From NCBI GenBank assembly GCA_028280785.1, contig JANQLF010000210.1:1-58331 (forward strand): 58,331 nt of DNA, read 5' to 3'. The stretch's first letter is position 1. The number at the start of each line of letters is the position of its first letter. Made by a program: the position numbers and the translations under genes. The notes beneath the pieces were generated by a model, which had not been told where the DNA came from, ran no database searches, and saw only the letters and a program-made list of their open reading frames with translations. Source of the stretch: Planctomycetota bacterium. Its GTDB lineage: Bacteria; Planctomycetota; UBA11346. Positions 1 to 8,453 of this stretch are shown here, in pieces.

Positions 1-125
1 ATGTCTTGGATGCCGCTATCGCATTCGGCGCGCATAAGTTCGACCTGTTCCGCAGAAAAGTATTCAGGGACGATCATGTAACCTTCTTCGAAAAAGCTCT
101 TAATGTGTTCTGGACCGATCTTCAT
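1..125 (-). CDS. Phytanoyl-CoA dioxygenase-like protein, N-terminal fragment
   Basis: The gene runs off the left edge, so only about 41 codons are visible. Reading leftward from the ATG at 125-123, the product starts MKIGPEHIKSFFEEGYMIVP and continues with a PEYFSAEQVELMRAEC segment. This F-x-x-x-G-Y-hydrophobic start followed by a 'ls.eqve.lr' helix is the usual opening of PhyH-family Fe(II)/2-oxoglutarate dioxygenases. The metal-binding HxD...H residues lie outside the window. It is divergent from the AraC regulator at 229, an arrangement in which the regulator often controls the enzyme gene. The substrate is unknown. Another family with the same opening is possible because the fragment is short. 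Confidence 0.6.
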   Translation of the reverse strand, partial: MKIGPEHIKSFFEEGYMIVPEYFSAEQVELMRAECDSGIQD

Positions 126-193
126 AGTAGCAAAATCTCCATGTGCTGATTTGCTGGAAAGATCGCATTATAACAGCCATTTCAGCATAATCC

Positions 194-222
194 TTGACAT
201 AATCGGCTAATATTAGCACAAT
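194..222 (+). promoter_or_regulatory. Candidate sigma-70-type promoter for the AraC regulator
   Basis: TTGACA (194-199) and CACAAT (217-222) are separated by 17 bases. Transcription from here would start almost at the ATG at 229, and I see no clear Shine-Dalgarno sequence. The mRNA would therefore be leaderless or nearly so. The -10 matches only 4 of 6 positions, so this is tentative. Confidence 0.3.
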
Positions 223-228
223 ATCACC

Positions 229-1098
229 ATGAACACGAGTGCTGTGAAGCGTTATACCGCCGAGATGACCGGACTTGATGAGTCCTACGGTATTCATCTA
301 GGGCCACATCATTTTGTGAAGCCGAGCTTTGATTTGCATAGCCACACCTTCATGGAATTAGTGGTTATTACCCAAGGCACTGGTTTGCATTTAACCGATT
401 ACGGCAACTACGAATTAAAGGCTGGTGATGTCTTTGTGATTTACGGCGATACCGCGCATGGTTTTGCTGAATCAACAGGTATGGACATTATGAATTTTAT
501 GTTCACCGATGTATTTTTAGAAGAGACCAGTAAATGGTTGCGGCAAACACCGGGCTATCACGCCTTATTTGTCTTAGAGCCGATCTATCGCAATCGTATG
601 GGCACACGCAATCGTCTACGCCTCAGTTCCAAAGATTTGAAATTAGTCAGGCGATTAATTAATCGTATTACTGAAGAATATATGACCAAGCGCCCTGGCT
701 TTCGCTCTGCAGTTGTTGGCATTTGGCAACAAATTTTAACTCAGCTCTGCCGTGCCTTTGATGACAAGCAGGGGGAATTAGCACCGTATTTACCTTTGGC
801 AGATACCATCGCCTACATGGAAGAGCATTTTGCTGAAGATATCAATTTGGAACTTTTAGCTGAACAGGCACATATGTCGAAGAATCACTTTATTCGTGTT
901 TTTAAGCAGCATTATCATGAAACGCCAAATAAATATCTAAATCAGCTACGAATCGATCATGCCAAGGAATTGCTTAAAGGGAGTGATCAGTCAATGGTAC
1001 AAATAGCCCATAGTTGCGGGTTCGCCGATAGTAATTATTTCGCGCGTGTGTTTCGTCAGCATTGTAACGAAACACCGCGCGATTTTAGGAATGCATGA
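229..1098 (+). CDS. AraC-family transcriptional regulator with N-terminal cupin domain
   Basis: This 289-residue protein has the two-part layout of sugar-responsive AraC regulators such as RhaR, RhaS and MelR. Residues about 25-110 form a cupin-like effector domain (HSHTFMEL at 37-44, then LKAGDVFVI near 63). Residues about 185-289 carry the two helix-turn-helix motifs: LELLAEQAHMSKNHFIRVF, then a second ending CGFADSNYFARVFRQ. It is a DNA-binding transcription regulator, probably responding to a small carbohydrate or similar ligand. It is divergent from the PhyH-like gene, its most likely target, and converges with the kinase gene at 1101 with only two bases between the two stop codons. The ligand cannot be read from the sequence. 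Confidence 0.88.
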   Translation: MNTSAVKRYTAEMTGLDESYGIHLGPHHFVKPSFDLHSHTFMELVVITQGTGLHLTDYGNYELKAGDVFVIYGDTAHGFAESTGMDIMNFMFTDVFLEETSKWLRQTPGYHALFVLEPIYRNRMGTRNRLRLSSKDLKLVRRLINRITEEYMTKRPGFRSAVVGIWQQILTQLCRAFDDKQGELAPYLPLADTIAYMEEHFAEDINLELLAEQAHMSKNHFIRVFKQHYHETPNKYLNQLRIDHAKELLKGSDQSMVQIAHSCGFADSNYFARVFRQHCNETPRDFRNA

Positions 1099-1100
1099 AG

Positions 1101-2612
1101 TTAAACAATTATGCGGTAGGCAATGCCTGAGAACATAAAAGCAAGTGAAGCGGCGAGCGTAACCCAAATTGCCTTGTTGGAGATAGCTTCTTGATCATTG
1201 TTTTCTTCGAATGCAGCGCTCGTTTCTTTTTTGTATAGTTTTTTAGTGATAACCTGGAGAATTGAACTAGCACCTGGTGAATACGTTTTCACATTTTTCT
1301 TTTTTGCCTGTTCTTTGCGCTTTATCTTCTCTCTAAGTGCTTGTTCGCTAACTGCTTTAATCTGTTTATCTACTCGTTCGGTTTCCTTTGTCTCTTCATC
1401 ATTGGTGATGACTGTTGTTCCTTCTCCAAATGTTTTTTTATCGTCTTTAATTATTCTATTGCTTAGAGGTGTAGCATCTTTCTTGATGCTGGTGGTCTTT
1501 AACTTCAGCGGTTTGCGAAGTATACTCATGGTATTGGATTTCTCTTCGCAAGCTGCAATTGCTGCATCAATTGCTTGAATAAATGCATCATAGTTAGCGA
1601 ATCGATCATCATTTACCTTAGCCAAGCATGTTGTAATGATTTGAATGGTTTCATCTTTTAAGCTTGGTAATAAATCGGCAGGATTTGGGATCGGATCCAT
1701 CATGTGAGCCAGCATAACAGCTCCCGATGAATTACCGGTAAAAGGTAATTCACCAGTGAGCAACTGGTACATAGTTGCCCCGAGGCTGTAGATGTCATTG
1801 CGACAATCGACTTCGCTTTCACCGCGGATTTGTTCTGGTGACATATAATAAGGTGTACCAAGGGTGAAGCCGGTCATAGTTAAATGTTGGGTGTCATCTG
1901 TTTGCTTGGCTAATCCAAAATCAATTATTTTTGGAATATCGCTGTCTATAAGTGGTTTGATATGACGTTTACTGGTGTGTTCACCGTGGTCTATTAAGAT
2001 ATTTGCTGGCTTTAAATCACGGTGAACAAGATTGTAAGATTCATAGGCATATTTAAGACCGTTAGTAATTTGTTTTACCATGGTCAATACATATTTTTCA
2101 GGTAGGGGCCCAAAGTCATCGAGCATATCCTGTAAACTAGGGCCGTTAACGTATTCGGTGGCTAAATAAAGGTCTTCACCGATGTTTCCAGTGTCGATGG
2201 CTTTGATGATGTTGACATGCTCAAGCTCTGAGACAGCTTTTACTTCGCGGTTAAAACGGCTTATAAAGTCTTTATTGTCACAGTGTTTTGCGTTAATTAC
2301 TTTTAATGCAATTTGTTGTTCTGTGTAATTGTGGGCAAGATAGACAATGCCCATGGCTCCTGTTCCAACTACATCATCTATTGTATAATTGCCTATGGTG
2401 CGAGCTATGTTTCTATAGGGAGAGACTGCTTCAAATTGTTTGGCGGTTAAAATGCCGAGCTTTGCTAAATAGTCTTCGAAGAATTGTGTTTCTCCACGAA
2501 TTTCAGCGAGATCCATCGCATCATGAATTTGTTGCTCATCTGCCCACATATGATCTATGAGATATTCCCGTATCTTTAAGTCGGTCATCGAGCACTTTAT
2601 GTTATTGATCAT
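1101..2612 (-). CDS. Ser/Thr protein kinase with C-terminal membrane anchor
   Basis: This is a Hanks-type kinase of 503 residues. Residues 1-75 form a helical N-terminal region of unknown function. The kinase domain spans about 77-350, with glycine loop GTGAMG (83-88), ATP-anchoring Lys104 in IALKVI, catalytic loop HRDLKPAN (197-204), DFG (231-233) and GTPYYMSPEQ. All catalytic residues are present. A charged linker (about 370-470) leads to one hydrophobic segment at about 482-501 at the very C-terminus. The kinase therefore appears tail-anchored with its catalytic domain in the cytoplasm and almost nothing outside. That differs from PknB-type kinases, which carry a large external sensor. It is divergent from the sigma-54 regulator at 2846 across a 233-base intergenic region. 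Confidence 0.92.
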   Translation of the reverse strand: MINNIKCSMTDLKIREYLIDHMWADEQQIHDAMDLAEIRGETQFFEDYLAKLGILTAKQFEAVSPYRNIARTIGNYTIDDVVGTGAMGIVYLAHNYTEQQIALKVINAKHCDNKDFISRFNREVKAVSELEHVNIIKAIDTGNIGEDLYLATEYVNGPSLQDMLDDFGPLPEKYVLTMVKQITNGLKYAYESYNLVHRDLKPANILIDHGEHTSKRHIKPLIDSDIPKIIDFGLAKQTDDTQHLTMTGFTLGTPYYMSPEQIRGESEVDCRNDIYSLGATMYQLLTGELPFTGNSSGAVMLAHMMDPIPNPADLLPSLKDETIQIITTCLAKVNDDRFANYDAFIQAIDAAIAACEEKSNTMSILRKPLKLKTTSIKKDATPLSNRIIKDDKKTFGEGTTVITNDEETKETERVDKQIKAVSEQALREKIKRKEQAKKKNVKTYSPGASSILQVITKKLYKKETSAAFEENNDQEAISNKAIWVTLAASLAFMFSGIAYRIIV

Positions 2613-2751
2613 GGTTTGTTTCCTTAGGGGTCGTTTTTAAAGAGCGCCGGCGATGCCAATAGTAGACCCATGAACAATTATACGTAAATACTTATAAATA
2701 AGATCGATATGATAAAACTCGTCAAAATTGGTGTGTTCTACAGAGTTCATC

Positions 2752-2800
2752 TGTCATGTCATTAATGTCATGTTTTACTTGTATCTGACGTAAACGTCAG
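2752..2800. promoter_or_regulatory. Direct TGTCAT repeats plus a 16-base palindrome (putative operator)
   Basis: The intergenic region 2613-2845 between the divergent kinase and sigma-54 regulator genes holds three TGTCAT direct repeats (2752-2757, 2757-2762, 2766-2771). A perfect palindrome, CTGACGTAAACGTCAG, follows at 2785-2800. The palindrome sits 45 bases before the ATG at 2846, a typical place for autoregulation. Binding is inferred. Confidence 0.4.
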
Positions 2801-2845
2801 GTATCATGTGTATATATCTCATGTGCCACTAATGGAATAAATACA

Positions 2846-4225
2846 ATGAAAAATAAAAAATCAAATATTCATATACTGAGTGTCGATGACGATGCCGCGT
2901 ATCGCCAGCTAATGGTCGACTGTCTCTTGGACGAGGGTTATACCGTGCATCAGGCAGGTGATGGAACTGAGGCAATTGATGTAATTAATAAGCAGCCAAT
3001 AGCTCTAGTCCTTTTAGATATGAATATGCCAGGTAAGGAGGGTAATGAAATATTACCTCTAATTAAGTCTCAACCTGACCCAATAGAAGTGATTGTCATA
3101 AGTGGCCAGCAGTCTATAGAAGTAGCAGTAGAAGCCTTACATCTTGGTGCCTATCATTATTTAACCAAGCCTGTTGATTTGGGTCAATTAATTACGTTTG
3201 TTGAGCGCGCGTTGGATCATCGACGTATTGTTTATGAACACAAATTAATGCGAGCAAATAGAAGTCGAGAAAAGAGTGAATATCCCATTATCTGTGTTTC
3301 TGATGCCATGAGGCATGTGATGAACGAAGCGCGACAAGCGGCGACATTAGATGCCAATGTTTTAATTTCAGGTGAGACCGGTGTCGGCAAAGAGGTGATT
3401 TCTTCACTCATACATGCAGAAAGCGATAGACATCAAGGCCCATTCAATGCAATTAATTGTGGTGCGATTCCTGAGAATCTTATCGACAGTGAGTTTTTTG
3501 GCTATGAAAAAGGTGCATTTACTGGTGCTGATCAGATGAAACCAGGTATTATTGAAATGAGTAGTGGTGGCACACTGCTATTGGATGAAATTGGTGACAT
3601 TGTAGAAATGGCTCAAGTACGACTATTACGTTTTTTAGAGAGTGGTCTCATACGACGTGTAGGCGGTTCTAAAGAAATACCAGTGGATGTTCGTGTGTTA
3701 GCTGCAAGCCATCGTAATCTTAAATCACTTGTCGATCAAGGTGAGTTTAGAGCAGATCTATTTCATCGTCTAAATGTGATACCCATTCATATTCCCGCAT
3801 TGCGAGAACGAAGCGAAGACATTGTTCCACTGGCTGAAGCTTTCCTCGATATTTTATGTTCGAAATATGGCAATCACCGATATTTAAGTGAGGATACGCA
3901 TGAAGCATTGCTTCATTATCCCTGGCCAGGTAATATCAGAGAATTACGAAATGTATTAGAGCGTTCTTGGTACAACGCAGAACGAGCAGGGGCAGAAGCA
4001 ATTAATGTTCATCATTTACATTTAAATGCTGATCAAATCAGTACGGATACTACTGTGGCTCCATCGAGTACTGTTACACAGGATTTTTCTCTTAGTCTTA
4101 AAGAGAAAGAAGAGGAATATATATGCCAGGTGCTGGAACATTGTAAGCAGCATCGAGCGGAGGCAGCTAAGGTTCTGGGCATGACCGAGCGCAGTTTATA
4201 TCGACGTTTGCAGAAAATGAATTAA
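2846..4225 (+). CDS. Sigma-54-dependent response regulator (NtrC family)
   Basis: This 459-residue enhancer-binding protein has the full NtrC layout. The receiver domain (about 8-122) has an acidic pocket VDDD and phosphoacceptor Asp58 in LVLLDMNMP. The AAA+ domain (about 148-375) has Walker A GETGVGKE (176-183) and the sigma-54-contacting GAFTGA loop (223-228). The C-terminus carries a Fis-type helix-turn-helix (about 425-459, ending TERSLYRRLQK). When phosphorylated it should oligomerise and activate RNA polymerase bound by sigma-54. The likely partner is one of the histidine kinases encoded immediately downstream. I found no convincing -24/-12 promoter inside the window, so its targets are probably elsewhere. 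Confidence 0.93.
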   Translation: MKNKKSNIHILSVDDDAAYRQLMVDCLLDEGYTVHQAGDGTEAIDVINKQPIALVLLDMNMPGKEGNEILPLIKSQPDPIEVIVISGQQSIEVAVEALHLGAYHYLTKPVDLGQLITFVERALDHRRIVYEHKLMRANRSREKSEYPIICVSDAMRHVMNEARQAATLDANVLISGETGVGKEVISSLIHAESDRHQGPFNAINCGAIPENLIDSEFFGYEKGAFTGADQMKPGIIEMSSGGTLLLDEIGDIVEMAQVRLLRFLESGLIRRVGGSKEIPVDVRVLAASHRNLKSLVDQGEFRADLFHRLNVIPIHIPALRERSEDIVPLAEAFLDILCSKYGNHRYLSEDTHEALLHYPWPGNIRELRNVLERSWYNAERAGAEAINVHHLHLNADQISTDTTVAPSSTVTQDFSLSLKEKEEEYICQVLEHCKQHRAEAAKVLGMTERSLYRRLQKMN

Positions 4226-4418
4226 ATCTGAAGAGAACCGTAATGTCTCGAAAAAAAAGTGATAAAAAGTATCACACGAATTTATTGTATCATATGAAAC
4301 AATTGTTGCATTTGATGCAACTATATTGTTAAAATGATTAAAAATGACTAGGTAAAACCAAGTATTTTGGAAAAATGCGCATTTTGGTATGAAGCTTATA
4401 AGACACTGTTAATTTCGG

Positions 4419-4447
4419 TTGACGAACAAAGTGTATTAATGTAGTAT
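4419..4447 (+). promoter_or_regulatory. Predicted sigma-70-type promoter for the histidine-kinase operon
   Basis: The 324-base gap 4226-4549 is AT-rich and holds no gene. It contains TTGACG (4419-4424), a 17-base spacer and TAGTAT (4442-4447), which fit a housekeeping promoter about 100 bases before the ATG at 4550. The three genes 4550-9781 are close or overlapping and could share this promoter. Confidence 0.5.
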
Positions 4448-4549
4448 GAAACACCATGTGTCTACCTAATCAAATTTGTGATACTAATTTTAATCTGATT
4501 CTTAAGTCTTTAGGCTCAAACAATTTGCTTGGAATGTTGGCGAAATAAT

Positions 4550-7315
4550 ATGAGCAAGGTTTTGCGGGTTTTGATTATCGAAGAATCGGGTGATCGCAGT
4601 TTGATGCTCATTATGGATTTGAAATCTGCGGGTTTTGAGTTGCAGGCAAAAACCATTTCGAATGAAAATGAATTGCGTGAGAAATTAAATAATAAAAAAT
4701 GGGATTTAATCTTAGCCGAATACGAAAATTCTATCCTACCTGGTATAAAAGCCATTCATATTATCCGAGAATATACAAATATAGTACCAATTGTTGCATT
4801 TGTGGATAAGGTAGGCGATGAAGTAGCGTCAAATGTAATTCGAGCAGGCGGACAAGACTTATTACATTTTGATAATTTAACTCGTTTATCAGCTGTTGTT
4901 ACAAGAGAAGTGGATGCAAGTAAGGGGCGTCAATCGTTATATGATTCATTGGTGAGTGTAGAACAAAAAGAAGAGACGTATCATAATATTTTAAACGCAG
5001 CGCCTGACCCAATTGTGGTATTGAATAATAGTCACCAAATTGTTATTTCTAATGAAGAGGCTCAGGAATTCTTAGGTTTTACACGCGAACAATTGATGGA
5101 TAAGCCTATTGATTACATTGTCCCTATAGATGCAGCAGGGGAGAATTCGATAAACTGTGTTGTCTCTGAGGATTTGGACACAGAGCGAAGTCAACGGTTT
5201 GAATTTCAGGCGCGACATAGTGATGGCAATATGAGCCCAGTCGAAGTACAGGTTAGCAAGGTGAAGAGCCAATATAGTTCATTAACTGTTGTTGTTATTC
5301 GAGATATCATTCACCGAAAGCATTTCGAAGAGGAGCTGCGCATTAGCGATGAGCGTTATGCGTTGGCTATAAAAGGAATCAACGATGGGCTTTGGGATTG
5401 GGACTTGGTTAATAACAAAGTTGAATACTCACCGCGCTGGAAAGAGATGCTCGGCTATCGCGATGACGAAATCGAAAATGCTCCCGATGAATTTTTTAAA
5501 CGCATTCATCCTGATGATGTGCAAAAAGTAACCGATGAGGTAGATCGATTCACCAAGAAGGGTGCGAGCCGCTATTATGTAGAAGTGCGTTTGAAACATA
5601 AAGATGGTAAATATCGACATATTTTATCACGTGCCTATGGTGTGTTTAACGAAAAAAATAAATTAATACGAATGGTCGGTACGCATATTGATTTAACAGA
5701 TCGCTTCGCTAAAGATCAGGAGCTAAGAGAATATGTTGCATTTAATGAAAGTCTGATTGATAGTTCTTTGGACGGAATCGTGACTGTTGATATTGATGGT
5801 TGCATTATTGGGATGAATAAATTTGCCCAGAAACTATTTGAGTTCTCTGAGGCAGAAGTGTTAGGGAAAGAGTTTGTAGAGACTTTGCTGCCCACGCATG
5901 TTCGCAGCCAATTTAATAAAGGCATGGATCGTTATTTCAATAGTGGCAAATCAAATTTGATAGGGCGCCGTATTGAAATGGATGCTGTCCAAGCAAATGG
6001 TGAAATAATTCAAACGGAATTAAATATAGTGGTTTCGCAACGTGCTCAGGCTACGATTTTCACTATTTTTATTCGTGACATTTCTGATGTACGAAAAATG
6101 AATGAGGAATTAGAAAAGCGCGTATATCAACGTACTGAAGAAATACGAAATGCCAACCTGGAATTGGAGCAGATGAATGCTCGACTTGAAGAGTCGAATG
6201 TGCTTAAGACAAGGTTTCTTTCTTCGATGAGTCATGAATTACGAACGCCGTTGAATGCAATTCTAGGCTACTCTGATTTGTTAAAGGGTCGTCATTTTGG
6301 TGACATCAACGAGAAGCAAGAACAATATGTACGCTATATTAAAGACGCAGGTGCGCATTTATTGGAATTAATAAATGACTTATTGGATCTTGCAAAAATA
6401 GATGCGGGTGCAATGGATCTTAATAAAGAAGATATTTATATTGATGATGGAATTTTTGCGACGGTAACAATGCTTAAGAAGCAAATCGCCGAGAAAAACG
6501 CAGATGTTCGTGTAAATATCTCGGAATGCACCTTCTCTGTCAATGCCGATGCAAGGAAACTGAAACAAATCTATTTAAATCTTATGTCTAATGCCTTGAA
6601 ATATATCGGTAAAAATGGTCAAATAACGATTTCCGCGAAGGTTGAGGGTGGAATGGTGAGAAGCAGTGTGAGCGATGATGGCGTTGGAATAGCAGAGGAT
6701 CAACATGAAAGCATTTTTTCTGAGTTTCATCAAGCAGACCATAAGCGCGATGAGAATTTAGGTGGAACAGGTATAGGGCTGGCACTCACCAAGCGATTAG
6801 TGGAACTACATGGTGGTTCAATCGGTGTAGACAGTGAGCTGAGCAAGGGAAGTACCTTTTGGTTCACCATCCCTGTTGCAGTTGATTCTAAAATGCTCGT
6901 GAGCCCCGAATCGTCGGCTATGCTGCAAGTGCCTGTTATGTCACAGAGAAAAATATTAGTAGCAGAAGATAATGATGCAAATTTAGAATTGATTTTAGAT
7001 ATGTTGAGTATTTTTAAGCATAATATATCTATAGCTCGCGATGGTAGACAAGCGGTTGAATTAGTAAAATCAAATAAACCGGATCTGGTGTTGATGGATG
7101 TGCGTATGCCGATTATGGGTGGTCTTGAAGCGGTTGAGGAGATTCGATCAGATGAAGCGTTTAAAGATCTGCCAATCATTGCGGTTACTGCTAGCGTTGG
7201 GACTGACTCTCAGATAAAACAAATTGAATCAGGTTGTACTGACCATTTGTCGAAGCCAATCAATTACAAAGAATTGTACGCAATGTTAGAAAGATATTTA
7301 CCAGCATGTACTTAG
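4550..7315 (+). CDS. Hybrid histidine kinase: pseudo-receiver, three PAS, HisKA, HATPase, receiver
   Basis: I start this 921-residue protein at ATG 4550 because a receiver-like fold begins at once (KVLRVLIIEES). An in-frame TTG lies 21 bases upstream. Order: receiver-like domain (1-120), three PAS domains (about 140-265, 270-400, 400-525), a coiled segment, HisKA with MSHELRTPLNAILGY (His near 563), HATPase with DDGVGIAED and GGTGIGLAL, and a C-terminal receiver (about 795-915, Asp in LVLMDVRMP). In the first receiver the phosphoacceptor position is Glu57 (DLILAEYEN), so it is probably not phosphorylated. No membrane segment is seen, so it should sense a cytoplasmic signal through PAS. It leads the operon with the kinases at 7326 and 8450. 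Confidence 0.92.
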   Translation: MSKVLRVLIIEESGDRSLMLIMDLKSAGFELQAKTISNENELREKLNNKKWDLILAEYENSILPGIKAIHIIREYTNIVPIVAFVDKVGDEVASNVIRAGGQDLLHFDNLTRLSAVVTREVDASKGRQSLYDSLVSVEQKEETYHNILNAAPDPIVVLNNSHQIVISNEEAQEFLGFTREQLMDKPIDYIVPIDAAGENSINCVVSEDLDTERSQRFEFQARHSDGNMSPVEVQVSKVKSQYSSLTVVVIRDIIHRKHFEEELRISDERYALAIKGINDGLWDWDLVNNKVEYSPRWKEMLGYRDDEIENAPDEFFKRIHPDDVQKVTDEVDRFTKKGASRYYVEVRLKHKDGKYRHILSRAYGVFNEKNKLIRMVGTHIDLTDRFAKDQELREYVAFNESLIDSSLDGIVTVDIDGCIIGMNKFAQKLFEFSEAEVLGKEFVETLLPTHVRSQFNKGMDRYFNSGKSNLIGRRIEMDAVQANGEIIQTELNIVVSQRAQATIFTIFIRDISDVRKMNEELEKRVYQRTEEIRNANLELEQMNARLEESNVLKTRFLSSMSHELRTPLNAILGYSDLLKGRHFGDINEKQEQYVRYIKDAGAHLLELINDLLDLAKIDAGAMDLNKEDIYIDDGIFATVTMLKKQIAEKNADVRVNISECTFSVNADARKLKQIYLNLMSNALKYIGKNGQITISAKVEGGMVRSSVSDDGVGIAEDQHESIFSEFHQADHKRDENLGGTGIGLALTKRLVELHGGSIGVDSELSKGSTFWFTIPVAVDSKMLVSPESSAMLQVPVMSQRKILVAEDNDANLELILDMLSIFKHNISIARDGRQAVELVKSNKPDLVLMDVRMPIMGGLEAVEEIRSDEAFKDLPIIAVTASVGTDSQIKQIESGCTDHLSKPINYKELYAMLERYLPACT

Positions 7316-7325
7316 GGAGGTATAA

Positions 7326-8453
7326 ATGATTGAAGGTGCTAAGGTACTTATTGTTGACGATAGTGAGGCCAATCGAGTTTTGCTAACGGATCTATGTGAA
7401 GTCATTGGTGTTGAAACAGAGTGTGCTGTTGATGGTGTAGATGCACTCAAAAAAGTAAATAGTTGGCAGCCTGATTTGATTTTATTAGATTTGACCATGC
7501 CCAATATGGACGGCAGGGGGGTCTTACAGCATCTGAAAAAAGACGATGATTTGAGTACCATACCAGTGGTTATCATTTCTGGTGTTGATGATATGGCAAA
7601 TATTGCCGAGTGTATTCAATTGGGGGCTGATGATTATTTAGTGAAGCCATTCGAGCCGACTTTATTATCTGCTCGCATTCGATCCTGTGTAGCTAAAAAA
7701 CAAGCTCATGATAAAGAAATTGAATTGAGTAAGGTTATAAAAAATAATTATGATAAGTTGAAAACTGCGGTGCAATCACGAGATGCGCTTGCCCATATGA
7801 TTGTACATGATTTGAATAATCCACTTGCTGCCATTAAGGGTTATGCTCAACTGATGTTGCGTAATAAAAATGATGAGGAAAAGGTTGGTCGTTACAGTGG
7901 TATTGTGCTTGAAACAAGCGAAAAAATGTTTGAATTGATTCAGGAAATTTTAGACGTTTCTAAATTTGAGAGTGGCAGTATGGATGTTCAACTGGAACAG
8001 GTTGATTCAGCAGCTGTTACGCAAGAAGTTATACAGATGTTTGAGCCAGTCGCTAAGGAGCGTGATATTGTATTAGATGTTCAGTTCGATGCCGATCATT
8101 CAACTATTATGGCAGATAAAAATCTAGTTAAACGAGTGTTGCAGAATCTTGTTTCTAATGCGCTTAAGCATTCACCGAAAGGATCGCAAGTCAAAGTCTC
8201 TGCGCGTGAATCGAATGGTTCTTTAGTGTTTAAGGTCACAGACAATGGAGATGGTATCCCACTTGAATTTCATGATAAGATATTTGACAAATACTTTCAG
8301 GTGTCGGGTGGTAAAAATACCGAACGAAGTGGTGTTGGTTTAGGCTTGGCTTTTTGCAAAATGGCTGCCGATGCACAAGGTGGTCATATTTGGCTTGAGA
8401 GTGACGCGAGTGAGAAAACAGCTTTTAGCATTGCTTTGCCGATTGTCGAATGA
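7326..8453 (+). CDS. Receiver-histidine kinase hybrid (REC-HisKA-HATPase)
   Basis: This 375-residue soluble protein has a receiver first (1-122, Asp55 in LILLDLTMP). HisKA follows with His161 in the variant H-box MIVHDLNNPLAAIKGY, then HATPase with NALKHS, DNGDGIP and GVGLGLAF. A receiver in front of a kinase core usually makes kinase activity depend on phosphorylation by another kinase, here most simply the hybrid kinase encoded 10 bases upstream. The start ATG follows a strong ribosome site, AGGGAGG. Its TGA overlaps the ATG of the next gene (ATGA), implying translational coupling to the receiver-Ser/Thr kinase. Confidence 0.92.
   Translation: MIEGAKVLIVDDSEANRVLLTDLCEVIGVETECAVDGVDALKKVNSWQPDLILLDLTMPNMDGRGVLQHLKKDDDLSTIPVVIISGVDDMANIAECIQLGADDYLVKPFEPTLLSARIRSCVAKKQAHDKEIELSKVIKNNYDKLKTAVQSRDALAHMIVHDLNNPLAAIKGYAQLMLRNKNDEEKVGRYSGIVLETSEKMFELIQEILDVSKFESGSMDVQLEQVDSAAVTQEVIQMFEPVAKERDIVLDVQFDADHSTIMADKNLVKRVLQNLVSNALKHSPKGSQVKVSARESNGSLVFKVTDNGDGIPLEFHDKIFDKYFQVSGGKNTERSGVGLGLAFCKMAADAQGGHIWLESDASEKTAFSIALPIVE

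Noticed and set aside
4226-4549. Sigma-54 promoter next to the NtrC-type regulator
   Set aside because: No TGGCAC-N5-TTGC-like pair was found; the sigma-70-type hexamers at 4419-4447 fit better.
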